The notes under the pieces were generated by a model. That model saw only the letters and a list, made by a program, of their open reading frames with translations, did no database searches and was not told where the DNA came from. Shown here in pieces: positions 34,964 through 43,718 of a stretch of 64,000 nucleotides of DNA; within the stretch, counting starts at the first letter, position 1, and every line of letters starts with the position of its first letter. The translations under genes were made by a program, and so were the position numbers. Source of the DNA: Promethearchaeota archaeon (lineage in GTDB: Archaea; Asgardarchaeota; Thorarchaeia; Thorarchaeales; Thorarchaeaceae); assembly GCA_014728035.1 (NCBI GenBank), contig WJMJ01000108.1, positions 1 through 64,000 of the forward strand, written 5' to 3'.

Positions 34964-35872
34964 CTATTTCATTGCCTTTTCCAATATCTCTACAATCTCC
35001 ATATGTCCCTTGATTCTCGCATAAATGAGTGCTGTACGACCATTATCTTCGTCATCTGACTCGATTGCTGTTTTTGGATCAGCTCCTGCTTTTAGAAGTG
35101 ACTCTACGATTTTGAGATAACCTTCTCGTGCTGCAAACATCAGGGCAGTTTCAGAGTAGCCTGTTGTCATATTTGGGTCTGCTCCATTTTCAATAAGAAA
35201 TTCTACAATCTCCAAGTGTCCTCCAGCTGATGCTTGAAAGAGTGGAGTCCAACCTGCTCGGTTTGTAGAATTTACATTAGCTCCTTGTTTTATCAATTCT
35301 CTTACTGATTCTGTCTGTCCTCTTAGTGAAGCCCATATCAATGGAGTCATACCTCTCCCGTCGATGACTTCAAGATTTGCTCCGTTTTTCAAAGCTTCAC
35401 TCATTCTATCTAAATCTCCAGAATAAGCAGCTATGACTAATTCTCCATCAGCCTCTTTTAGATCCTCGATGGATGGTTCTGCATTGAATGCTCGATATTT
35501 ATACAACATTTCAACAATCTCTGGTTTTCCAGTATATGACATCTTTGCAACTGATATGATATCCATCAGTAACCTACTAGGGACTTTTTCCACCTTTCTG
35601 AGAAGAAACGATACTATCTGTGTTTGACCATCTCGCGCGGCAAGATGCAATGGTGTCATGTCTGTGCTGTTCATTGCTAAGATATCTGCTCCTTTTTCGA
35701 CTAATAATTCTACAATCTCAAGATGGCCTTTGCTTGCAGCATTATGTAATGCGGTATTTTTGAAAAAATCATCAGTAGCAATCATAGATGCTCCCATTTC
35801 AATTGCTTCTTGAACATCATCAATCTGACCGTTTTCTGCCGCAGATAGCAGCATATCATTAACATCAGTCAT
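34964..35872 (-). CDS. Ankyrin-repeat protein
   Basis: 302 residues from the ATG at 35872 (GGTG 6 bases upstream; a longer reading to 35908 lacks a site). About eight ankyrin repeats cover nearly the whole chain. They show the T-x-LH-x-AA-x-x-G-H-x-E-I-V-x-x-L-L-x-x-G-A pattern: clean copies at about 33-65, 66-100, 185-215, 218-250 and 250-285, and a degenerate central part (100-180). Protein-binding scaffold. There is no secretion signal, so it acts in the cytoplasm. Neighbours give no partner. Confidence 0.85.
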   Translation of the reverse strand: MTDVNDMLLSAAENGQIDDVQEAIEMGASMIATDDFFKNTALHNAASKGHLEIVELLVEKGADILAMNSTDMTPLHLAARDGQTQIVSFLLRKVEKVPSRLLMDIISVAKMSYTGKPEIVEMLYKYRAFNAEPSIEDLKEADGELVIAAYSGDLDRMSEALKNGANLEVIDGRGMTPLIWASLRGQTESVRELIKQGANVNSTNRAGWTPLFQASAGGHLEIVEFLIENGADPNMTTGYSETALMFAAREGYLKIVESLLKAGADPKTAIESDDEDNGRTALIYARIKGHMEIVEILEKAMK

Positions 35873-36011
35873 CTCATGCACCAACATATAGCTTGTATTA
35901 ATACTCAAACTCTCTTATCCTTTGTGCGAGAGTAACTTTCATATCGAAACCAACAATAATCATTCTTCAAATAACAACATTGTAAAAGCTAATATTTTCG
36001 AGCGTGGATAT

Positions 36012-36236
36012 ATGTCATCAAATTCAGTATTTCTTGGTCGATTCGAAAAGGCATGTGAATTGTTTGAGAATGAACAAATCGACAAGGCAAAAGAGATACT
36101 CCAAACCTGTATTGATGAAAGACGTTCTCTTACTGAAGAATTACTACGCAAATATCTGGATTCAATAACTGATGTGAAAATCAAGCATTATATCATTCAC
36201 ATGTACATTCAAAATTATGATAGTTTTTCTAGATGA
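36012..36236 (+). CDS. Small helical protein, unknown
   Basis: 74 residues from the ATG at 36012; the frame is open 30 codons further up, but that part is Asn-rich and has no start site. Two or three helices (ARG/GLU-rich, FEKACELFENEQIDKAKEIL and following) look like a single TPR-like hairpin plus a closing helix. It may be a small interaction domain. It is close in style to the broken TPR gene at 37860-38343, but I could not align them. Confidence 0.5.
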   Translation: MSSNSVFLGRFEKACELFENEQIDKAKEILQTCIDERRSLTEELLRKYLDSITDVKIKHYIIHMYIQNYDSFSR

Positions 36237-36298
36237 TGGTACACTACTCAATGATGGTAAGCGAATAATCTATTAAGATTTGGAATTAGTGTGAAATA

Positions 36299-37762
36299 AT
36301 GACCGTCCACCAATACTCACGCATTTCTATTTTCATGATTGTTCTATTATCAAGCTCGTTATGTATTTCGGATTTTTGTTTTCTTGTATCTGGATATAGC
36401 TTGGTTCAAGAACCTCAAACATTCTATGTATCACTATCAGGGAACAATGAAAACCCAGGAACTGTTGATCAACCTTGGAGAACACCATCCTATGGTGTTA
36501 GCCAATTAGATGCAGGTGACACTTTGATTATTCTTGCTGGAGAGTATCATCTTGATGGTGCATTACATTTTGAGACCTCTGCTAATAATGAAGCACCTAT
36601 TACTCTTAAGGGGCAAAATGCCATTCTGAATGCAGGTGGCCTCTCAAACGATTACGCTAATCGCGATGCAATTTTTCTAGATTATGTTGATTACATCAAC
36701 ATCGAGAACATAACAGTTCTAGATGCTCCTCGTTCTGGCATCCGTATCAGTTGGTCAAATCATGTTACTATAACAAATTCAACTTTCGGCTCAAATGGCA
36801 AATGGGGTATTTTCAGTGACTTTTCAGATCACACAATTATTGATTCCTGTGAAACTTATGGTTCTGGTGAAGAGCATGGTATCTATCTTAGCAATTCTGG
36901 AGACTATCCTATTGTTCGAAATTGTCTAGTTCATGATAATTATGCTAGTGGAATTCAATTCAATGCTGATCCTCTAATGGGCGGAGATGGGATTATCTCT
37001 AATGGTCTAATTGAGAGTAACTATGTCTATCGCAATGGGGACGGAGGCGGTGCAGCCATCAATCTGGCAAGTGTTAGGGATAGTGTAGTTCAGAATAATC
37101 TGCTCTTTGATAATGCTGCTGGTGGTATTGCATGTTGGGATGATGGAAATGAAGGTACAAACTATGGATGTAAAGATAATATATTTGTCAACAATCTTGT
37201 AACCTTTGAAGAGGGCGTGGGGCGAAGTGCATTACAGATGATTGAAGGAAGTACAGGCAATATTGCTCTAAATAACATATTGATTGCAGGAGATAGTGGG
37301 GATTACGCTTTGGAAATCGATGCAACCTCCTCAATAACTTCTGACTACAATATTTTTTATCATCTTGAATCTATAGACATAATTTGGAATGATGAACAAG
37401 GCATCACATTGGATGACTGGCAGGAATTATCCAATGACCTCCACTCTAGTTTATTTGAGCCGTCAATTTTGTTTCAGAACTATTTGCTTGATAATTACCA
37501 TCATGCAAATGAGAGTCCAGCAATCGATATGGGAACAGAAAACTATGCTCCCGTACGTGATATTGATGGATTTCCTCGTCCTTACAATGAAGAAGTCGAT
37601 ATTGGTCCTTATGAGTACAGTCCATTCGGATCATCAACAGCACCTTATGATTCTACTACATCTTCTAAGATTCCTACAGACCTGCCTCTTACAAACCTCT
37701 ATGTTGGTTTGATACTACTAGGTGTCCTCTGCACTTTAGCATGGTTCCATTATAAAAGGTGA
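36299..37762 (+). CDS. Secreted right-handed beta-helix protein with C-terminal anchor
   Basis: 487 residues. A hydrophobic signal helix (about 8-32) leads into FYVSLSGNNENPGTVDQPWRTPS, the standard opening of parallel beta-helix (pectate-lyase-like, DUF1565/NosD) proteins. Repeated short strands with N-x-x-V/I-x-N and G-I/G turns follow up to residue 320 (coils of about 22-25 residues), then a charged ending and a membrane helix at 465-483 with KR at the very end. It sits on the outer surface. Members bind or cut polysaccharides; I see no clear catalytic residues, so binding is as likely as cleavage. Confidence 0.8.
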   Translation: MTVHQYSRISIFMIVLLSSSLCISDFCFLVSGYSLVQEPQTFYVSLSGNNENPGTVDQPWRTPSYGVSQLDAGDTLIILAGEYHLDGALHFETSANNEAPITLKGQNAILNAGGLSNDYANRDAIFLDYVDYINIENITVLDAPRSGIRISWSNHVTITNSTFGSNGKWGIFSDFSDHTIIDSCETYGSGEEHGIYLSNSGDYPIVRNCLVHDNYASGIQFNADPLMGGDGIISNGLIESNYVYRNGDGGGAAINLASVRDSVVQNNLLFDNAAGGIACWDDGNEGTNYGCKDNIFVNNLVTFEEGVGRSALQMIEGSTGNIALNNILIAGDSGDYALEIDATSSITSDYNIFYHLESIDIIWNDEQGITLDDWQELSNDLHSSLFEPSILFQNYLLDNYHHANESPAIDMGTENYAPVRDIDGFPRPYNEEVDIGPYEYSPFGSSTAPYDSTTSSKIPTDLPLTNLYVGLILLGVLCTLAWFHYKR

Positions 37763-37859
37763 CTTCTACTAGAATGTGCTTTACATAGGCTAGTTCCTAG
37801 TCTACAAAACTGAGTTGAACTGAGAAATCACCAGTCTTAAGATCCGCATGGACTATTTT

Positions 37860-38343
37860 TCATTTCACATCTTTCCCTTGATTTTTCATTGCTTCATAGA
37901 CGTAAACAATATTGAAACCATGGAATCTCTCAATAATGGTGCTGTCTTGGTTATTTGCTTTTTTCCATGTCTTGCAAGCTAGCTCTAAATCTTCTTTCTT
38001 AATCAAGTATAACAGACCAAGTTGTCTCCAAAGGTCCGGATTCTGACTATTCTGAGGATATGATATGGTTTTTTTCCATATACGGAATTATCTCATCAAA
38101 CTTGCTTAGTTGCTTCATGCAATTATATATGAACAAGTCCAATAAGCAATTAAAACGTTGGAACTTGTAAATTTCTGATGCAATTTGCTTTAGAGTTTCA
38201 TTATCTGCTGAATTAAGGGAATTACGTATTTTTAGTATTATTTCAAGTGCTTACTGTATCTTTGTTTGATAACCTAATGCGATACCGTGATTGAAGAGAA
38301 CTCTAGCTTGTGTCCATTGATCAAGTATATCACTACTGTTCAT
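37860..38343 (-). pseudogene. Broken TPR-like gene: one in-frame stop and one frameshift
   Basis: An ATG at 38343 with GGAG 4 bases upstream starts a protein MNSSDILDQWTQARVLFNHG. It is interrupted by TAA at 38251-38253 and continues in the same frame as helical sequence (ALEIILKIRNSLNSADNE). It then shifts by one base at a run of seven A (plus-strand T, 38069-38075) into a TPR-like stretch (PDLWRQLGLLYLIKKEDLE) ending at TGA 37860-37862. Joined, it would be about 160 residues of alpha-helical repeats. Two independent lesions make decay more likely than recoding. It lies in the longest gene-free part of the window. Confidence 0.65.
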
Positions 38344-38396
38344 ATTTCTCCAATATACTGATTTCCTTTTAATAATATTAACAGGCACCTGGAAAA

Positions 38397-38640
38397 TCAT
38401 GACTGGGCCAAGATTATACAAATGCATTTTTTACTCTGAAGTGGTATTCTTTTTCCAGTTATTCTAAGGTTGTGGGCTGCTGCAAGCATGTGAAAATGAA
38501 TTCATATCGGAAAATTCAGCTCATTTGTTCTGGTGGACTGAAATATTGATTTCAGATTCTTGGTCAAGTAACAAATCTCTGTATTCTTTCTGTATTTTGA
38601 GTATTGATTTCGAACCATTATTCGTTATTTTTTCTTTTAG
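38397..38640 (-). other. Possible decayed coding remnant in the gene-free region
   Basis: On the minus strand a 40-codon stretch (KEYRDLLLDQESEINISVHQNK) ends in TGA. After a frame change a second piece reads FHMLAAAHNLRITGKRIPL and ends at 38397. The pieces look protein-like but no family is recognised; a transposase C-terminus is possible. The rest of 38344-38728 holds only the dyad at 38682-38706. Confidence 0.25.
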
Positions 38641-38681
38641 CCGAAGCTGTTAAGTACCAGATAGGAACGCTGTTTCGCAGT

Positions 38682-38706
38682 ATCGACTGTCCTGCTGGAC
38701 ATCGAT
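38682..38706. promoter_or_regulatory. Stem-loop dyad before the thiolase-like gene
   Basis: ATCGA and TCGAT form the outer arms and GTCC and GGAC the inner arms around TGCT. It ends 22 bases before the likely ATG and may be an operator or a leader hairpin. Confidence 0.45.
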
Positions 38707-38728
38707 TTTAGGAAATAACGTGATAATA

Positions 38729-39991
38729 ATGAGCCGAAAAGTTTGCATCGCAGGTGGTGCTGTAACTCCTTTCGACTATCCCATGCATATCACTCCTGAA
38801 GGAATGATTGCTAACGCAATTGTTGAAACTCAGGAAGACGTGCCTGATTTTCATTTGACTGACCTTGAATTCATGGTCTATAGTCACTTCTCAGTTCACT
38901 TTGGTAAGCAACTTTGTCCAGAGTGGATTGTACATGATCATCTGGGATTAGTAGGATTACCCCATGTGCGAATAGAAAACGGTGGCAACACAGGAGGTTC
39001 CGCTTTGTACGGAGCTTTTCTAGCAGTAAAATCTGGTCTATTTGATGTAGTTGGTGTTGCTGGCTGGGAAACAATGGACAATGTAACACAATCTCAGGGC
39101 TCCGAGTTCATCGCTCTTGCTTCTGATACGCGATATGAAGCCCTAGCTGGGGGAATATACCCCATCTATTATGCTGCTATGGCGTACAAGTTTATGAAAG
39201 AGCATGATCTCACAGAGGAAGATTTTGCACTTGCTGCTTTGAAGAACAGAAACTATGCTGCAGATAATCCAAAGACACAATGGTATCGAGGCGAGTATAA
39301 GAAATACAAACGCGACCTTACTGTTGATGATATTATGGAAAGCAGATTGATCAGTTACCCTCTGAAGAGATATGATTGTTGTCTTATGAGTCGTGGTGGA
39401 GCTTTTGCTCTTGTCACATCAGAAGAATGGGCAAAGAAACACGCACCAAATAACTATGTTGTTATCGATGGTGCGGGTCTAAGTAGCTGTACCATTCGTG
39501 CTGGTGACCGACTAGCATTCCCCAATTGGGATAAGATGTATGGTAAGGGATATCCTGACATGACTGAATTCGCAGCATGTCGTCGTTCTGGTGAGGTTGC
39601 TTATGATATGGCCGGAATCGAGTACAAAAGAGCAAAGAAGGAGATTGATGTAGCTGAGATACATGATGCATTTAGCTCATCTGAGGTACAGATCTATAAA
39701 GCACTCCACTGGTGTGATTCGGATGACATGAAAGAATTCATTCGAGAAAAGCAGACCTTCATGGAGGGAGAAGTGCCAACTAATGTGGGAGGTGGACTCA
39801 TGGGTTACGGTCATCCTGTAGGTGCAACCGGAATCATGTCAGCCATCGAATGTATGTATCATCTTAATGACACTGTTCCAAAGAAACACTTGAGTTCCAA
39901 GACTTATGTCAAAGACGCACAGACTGGACTTGTAAACAGTCATGCTGGTACAGGTACTAGCATTTCAAACTTCATTCTAAGGAGGCCATAA
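38729..39991 (+). CDS. Thiolase-fold protein lacking the nucleophilic cysteine
   Basis: 420 residues from the ATG at 38729 (GTGAT just before it; a GTG three codons earlier is an alternative). It keeps the thiolase fold and the catalytic His regions (AEIHDAF and MGYGHPVGATG). The active-site cysteine segment, EAACASG in the true thiolase at 62036, reads ENGGNTG here, so the cysteine position is Gly86. The C-terminal loop (NSHAGTGTS) has no cysteine either. Some thiolase-fold proteins without cysteine (Ltp2-like) are aldolases that work with a DUF35 partner, and a DUF35 gene follows after 3 bases. So carbon-carbon cleavage or a structural role is more likely than classical thiolysis; this is inference. 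Confidence 0.85.
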   Translation: MSRKVCIAGGAVTPFDYPMHITPEGMIANAIVETQEDVPDFHLTDLEFMVYSHFSVHFGKQLCPEWIVHDHLGLVGLPHVRIENGGNTGGSALYGAFLAVKSGLFDVVGVAGWETMDNVTQSQGSEFIALASDTRYEALAGGIYPIYYAAMAYKFMKEHDLTEEDFALAALKNRNYAADNPKTQWYRGEYKKYKRDLTVDDIMESRLISYPLKRYDCCLMSRGGAFALVTSEEWAKKHAPNNYVVIDGAGLSSCTIRAGDRLAFPNWDKMYGKGYPDMTEFAACRRSGEVAYDMAGIEYKRAKKEIDVAEIHDAFSSSEVQIYKALHWCDSDDMKEFIREKQTFMEGEVPTNVGGGLMGYGHPVGATGIMSAIECMYHLNDTVPKKHLSSKTYVKDAQTGLVNSHAGTGTSISNFILRRP

Positions 39992-39994
39992 GCA

Positions 39995-40654
39995 ATGACT
40001 GACCCAAGACTACATGATATCCCCGATGAAGTAAAGTGGGATGTAAAACATTCTGACAAGTTCCGTGGGAATGTTAAGGAAACTGGTATTGGTTTCATGG
40101 GTTATGACTATGACAGTGAGACCGAACAGTTCAAAGTCTATCTTCACTATGACCAGCTCTACTATTGGAAATATGCTGAAGTTTCAAAGCTTGGAAAAGG
40201 ATTCATTGATGGTGAATTCTGGGGAACTAAATGTCCCAAATGTGGTGACAAGTTCTTCCCACCTAGAGTGAATTGCTGGAATCTTGATGACAATCTTGAG
40301 AAGACAGAATGGATCAAGCTAAAGCAAGAGGGTATTGTTCACACCTTTACTATCGCTGGTTGGAGTGGAAAATCTTCACTGAAGCGTCTACCTTTTGTCC
40401 TTGCCTATGTCGTTGTTGATGGTTGCAAGACTGCAATTGCTAACGAACTTCGTAACATTGACCCATGGGACGCAGAATTTGGCATGCCTGTCAAAGTTGT
40501 CTGGAAGCCGGAAGATGAGCGCCAGGGTACAGTAACTGATTGGTGGTTTGAGCCAGCTGATGGCTGGGAACCTACCGTTGGTGATACTCCTGAGAAAGAG
40601 CGAATGAAAGAGCTTTGTGCACCCGTCTATGAATGGGTCAAGACAATGGATTAG
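39995..40654 (+). CDS. DUF35 zinc-ribbon/OB-fold partner of the thiolase-like protein
   Basis: 219 residues, longer than the other two copies in the window because of an extra N-terminal part (1-75). The zinc ribbon has Cys80, Cys83 and Cys94, but the fourth position (97) is Leu, followed by Asp98 which might serve as ligand. The OB-fold follows (VHTFTIAGW, LPFVLAYVVVDG, MPVKVVWKPED). The stop of the upstream gene is 3 bases before this ATG and GGAGG lies before it, so the two proteins are made together and probably form one complex. The OB-fold could bind the acyl-CoA end of the substrate. Confidence 0.85.
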   Translation: MTDPRLHDIPDEVKWDVKHSDKFRGNVKETGIGFMGYDYDSETEQFKVYLHYDQLYYWKYAEVSKLGKGFIDGEFWGTKCPKCGDKFFPPRVNCWNLDDNLEKTEWIKLKQEGIVHTFTIAGWSGKSSLKRLPFVLAYVVVDGCKTAIANELRNIDPWDAEFGMPVKVVWKPEDERQGTVTDWWFEPADGWEPTVGDTPEKERMKELCAPVYEWVKTMD

Positions 40655-40670
40655 CATCTGTATAAGATTT

Positions 40671-40688
40671 GGTGGTCATAAGACCACC
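40671..40688 (+). terminator. Terminator after the thiolase-like/DUF35 operon
   Basis: GGTGGTC / GACCACC, 7-bp perfect stem with an ATAA loop, 16 bases after the stop, followed by TATCATTTCTTTTTC. Confidence 0.8.
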
Positions 40689-40734
40689 TATCATTTCTTT
40701 TTCGTAATTGATTTCTATATAGTAATAGAACGTC

Positions 40735-41193
40735 TTAATATGCAGTACCTGTCCAAGGCCCTTTGTATTCTAGCGCAAACACGATTGCTGCTATCATTGC
40801 AATAACACCCGCAGCAAATCCCGGAATTAGATATACCATCAAGTCTCCTAATCCTTCACCAAACATAGCTGCAACTATAATTATCCCTATACCAGCACAT
40901 ATCCCACAACATGGTGTCGCTTGAACTCGCTCTCCCGTATCTCGCGTATAGGATGTTATGGTTTCAGTACCGTCGTAATTGTTCGTTCTGATGATTGTTG
41001 TATCCATAACTGCTGAAAGACCACCCACATACGCCATAATCATCACTAGGAACATGACCAAAGCAAAACCTCCCGCAGCTAGGGCTCCAATTCCGTCATC
41101 GAATCCGAATCCGCTTATACCAGCTTGGATAATTAGTAACAGTCCTGAAACAAAGAATAGTATTGCACTATTCCTTGAACCTTTCATCTCCAT
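40735..41193 (-). CDS. Small membrane protein with Gly-rich helices
   Basis: 152 residues from the ATG at 41193 (GAGG 6 bases upstream). Four hydrophobic segments: about 9-28, 35-60, 85-110 and 118-140. Between the second and third is a polar loop with a TTIIRTNNYDGTE stretch, then a CCGICAG motif at the start of the third helix. No known family. It might be a small transport or stress membrane protein; this cannot be decided. Confidence 0.6.
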   Translation of the reverse strand: MEMKGSRNSAILFFVSGLLLIIQAGISGFGFDDGIGALAAGGFALVMFLVMIMAYVGGLSAVMDTTIIRTNNYDGTETITSYTRDTGERVQATPCCGICAGIGIIIVAAMFGEGLGDLMVYLIPGFAAGVIAMIAAIVFALEYKGPWTGTAY

Positions 41194-41340
41194 GTTATTC
41201 CTCTCAGACACATTATTGATACATTCAGTCATATATTTGTTTCATTTTTACAAAATATCCAAAATCGTCAAAGCAGCTGCATCAGTGGGAAAAACATAAT
41301 TAGTATTAGGCTATCGATTAGCAGAGGATAGGTGGTTTGT

Positions 41341-42939
41341 TTGGTACGCGAACTGAAAATCGGAATGGCCCATATGAAGGAGCTATCAGGTCATAAGGAA
41401 TTACCAAAAGAACGTGCGTATGTTACAGATTTGTTGATAGTGGAACACGAAAAGGGGTCCCAATCTGCTGTCAAGAAATTGAGTGTCGTGGGTCTTCCCT
41501 TTTGGATTGTCCAAACAAGCTCTTCAACTTCAGTAATTCTCGCACCTTCCCAAGAAACTGGTATCGATTTCACTTATACTGAAGGCTCTCATATTTCTGA
41601 GATTCGCCGGATTCTAAGAAGTGAGGTTACGGAACCAAGTACCGTCAAAGATGCTGCAGATAAAATAATTGTAACACTTACAAGTTCGTCTACAACCACT
41701 GAAGTTATCCCAGGAATGGTTGACCCTTCTTTGTTTTTATCTGTTAGAGATTACATAACTCCAGCATCAATCGAGGAAAAAGTTCCCTTAATTGAAGGCT
41801 CGATTACTTCTCAAGATGCCTTGAATGCAAGCGAGAAATTTCAAAATATGCGAGATTCATTGAAGATGAAAGTCGATGAGCTAGAGGCTTTGAGAAAATT
41901 AGCAAACGAAGTTCTTGGAGGACAACACTCTGTTATTGAGAACATTATTGCGACAGAACAACGCAGATACAAACCACAACTTGAAACCATGAAAGAGAAA
42001 CTCGATATGGACATTAAATCGCTAAGAAAGAAGAAGGATGACAAACTCTATTCTTTGGGCGAAGAACGGATGATGAAGCTTCGAACCAAGTCAGTCGAAT
42101 TCTCTCGACAACTATCAAGTATTGAGAAGGTTCTTGATGTCATGGTGCAGCTGACAAAAGACACTCGGATAGATATTAGCAAGAAGGGTGATAAAGTTAG
42201 AGAAGCTGTGGGTCGATTTTCTGAACTCTCAAGCAGCCTTAAGGAATATCATGAGAGCATTCCTGATATTCTTTCAGATCTCGATGAGGAGAGCAAGAAA
42301 CTCATTGAAGAAGTTGAAAAGATAGAAAATGAATTCCAAAAGAAACAAGAGTTGATCGAGTCGGAATTTGAGAAGGATTCCGCAGATAAACAAGCAAGAC
42401 TGGAACAATTCGAGAAAGACATGAAAACAAAATTCGAAGAACTGGAATCGACTGAAAAAATTGTAGCAGAATCTGTAATGAAGGTAGATGAAATTCTAGA
42501 AAAGCAGATATTTGACATTCAAAGTGATTTACTAAAAATAACTGCTAAATCATTAAACAACTCTGATATCCCTGAAGTAGCACCACTAACTCGTTTGACC
42601 GTTCATTGTTTGATTATGGTTCTACCAGATAACTCCATGAAATTATTTATTCCGTATTCCGTGCCCGATGATAGACTTGATTCGTCCTTGAAATATCAAC
42701 CAATTGATAGAAAATTCGATGAATCTCTTGTTTCATATTTTGAGAAATGGAAAGAACAAGACTCCAAGTTCTTACAAAGCCTGAATGAATCTATCAAAAC
42801 AGGCCATATTTTCGATTTAGCGAAAATTGATACACTATTCCACGATGGTTTAGATAAACTTCAGATGACTCAACACCTGAAAGATGGCACAAAAGATAAG
42901 ATAGAAGCTATCTGGAACCGATATCACGATTCATCTTGA
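41341..42939 (+). CDS. Large coiled-coil protein with N- and C-terminal domains
   Basis: 532 residues from a TTG at 41341 (GGTGG 5 bases upstream; GTG at 41332 is an alternative). Residues 1-150 form a mixed alpha/beta domain that I do not recognise. Residues 155-400 are a long charged coiled coil with a few breaks. Residues 400-532 are a second alpha/beta domain (LTRLTVHCLIMVLP, MKLFIPYSV) and a helical end. There is no ATPase head, so it is not an SMC. The three-part layout suggests a tether or a scaffold. It stands alone, unlike the coiled-coil genes next to the GTPase. Confidence 0.7.
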   Translation: MVRELKIGMAHMKELSGHKELPKERAYVTDLLIVEHEKGSQSAVKKLSVVGLPFWIVQTSSSTSVILAPSQETGIDFTYTEGSHISEIRRILRSEVTEPSTVKDAADKIIVTLTSSSTTTEVIPGMVDPSLFLSVRDYITPASIEEKVPLIEGSITSQDALNASEKFQNMRDSLKMKVDELEALRKLANEVLGGQHSVIENIIATEQRRYKPQLETMKEKLDMDIKSLRKKKDDKLYSLGEERMMKLRTKSVEFSRQLSSIEKVLDVMVQLTKDTRIDISKKGDKVREAVGRFSELSSSLKEYHESIPDILSDLDEESKKLIEEVEKIENEFQKKQELIESEFEKDSADKQARLEQFEKDMKTKFEELESTEKIVAESVMKVDEILEKQIFDIQSDLLKITAKSLNNSDIPEVAPLTRLTVHCLIMVLPDNSMKLFIPYSVPDDRLDSSLKYQPIDRKFDESLVSYFEKWKEQDSKFLQSLNESIKTGHIFDLAKIDTLFHDGLDKLQMTQHLKDGTKDKIEAIWNRYHDSS

Positions 42940-43039
42940 TCTAATGGAGTTTTCAGAGATTTGCTGCTTGGTTGACTGTCACAGACGTTTCGCTTACGAT
43001 TTCCAATAGCCTTAAGAAAAGATATCAAAGTAACTTCGT

Positions 43040-43711
43040 ATGGAACTTCTACTCTATGGAATAGTATTCTGGGTATTTGCAGTTCTTTCAACTGTATTGA
43101 AGACCATCACGAAGGAAGCTGCAACATGGAGAACGATAATTAAAGTAACTCCTGCTATTCTTGGTGTGATTTTTGTTTTTCTTAATCGCCCGTTCGATAC
43201 AATCTTCTATTCTCTGTTGATGATAGCACTTGCATTTTGTGCGTTGGGCGATGCTGGAATGGAGGTCAATATTCTTCCCGGATTAGGATTATTTCTTATC
43301 TCTCATATTATTTACACTTTGAATTTTCTAACGTATGGTTTTTCTTTTGGGATTGGCACTATTCCAATAGCTCTACTATTTATTTCAGTTAGTATATTGA
43401 TGGTATACATTTTCTTTTATCAGCGATATCTAAAAACTGCAGATGAACCAGCACAAGCAGAAATGTTGAGAGCTGTGATTTTCTATGCATTTGCAATTTC
43501 ACTCACACTGAGTAGTTCTCTTTTCCTTTGGATGTCTTCTGGTATAATTCTTGGGTCTATCCCGTTCATTGGAGCAGTTTCATTTGTGATTTCAGATTCA
43601 CTAATTGGCATCCGAGAGTTTCACCACTCATTTCGATTTGCAGAGCCAATAATTCTTACTACCTACTATTTGGCCATTTTTCTTCTATCGATGTCGGTCT
43701 TAGTATACTGA
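43040..43711 (+). CDS. YhhN/TMEM86-family membrane protein (lysoplasmalogenase-like)
   Basis: 223 residues, eight hydrophobic helices. It fits the YhhN family: KVTPAILGV in helix 2, ALGDAGME after helix 3, GLFLISHIIYTLNF in helix 4, and the conserved PFIGAVSFVISDSLIGI and TYYLA near the end. Animal TMEM86 members cleave the vinyl-ether bond of lysoplasmalogens. Archaea have ether lipids but no plasmalogens, so a related ether-lipid reaction or another role is possible. It is convergent with the VIT-like gene. Confidence 0.75.
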   Translation: MELLLYGIVFWVFAVLSTVLKTITKEAATWRTIIKVTPAILGVIFVFLNRPFDTIFYSLLMIALAFCALGDAGMEVNILPGLGLFLISHIIYTLNFLTYGFSFGIGTIPIALLFISVSILMVYIFFYQRYLKTADEPAQAEMLRAVIFYAFAISLTLSSSLFLWMSSGIILGSIPFIGAVSFVISDSLIGIREFHHSFRFAEPIILTTYYLAIFLLSMSVLVY

Positions 43712-43718
43712 AGCCGAA

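Noticed and set aside
37389..37712. 107-codon second plus frame inside the beta-helix gene
   Set aside because: Overlaps a well-supported secreted protein in another frame; His/Met-rich noise.
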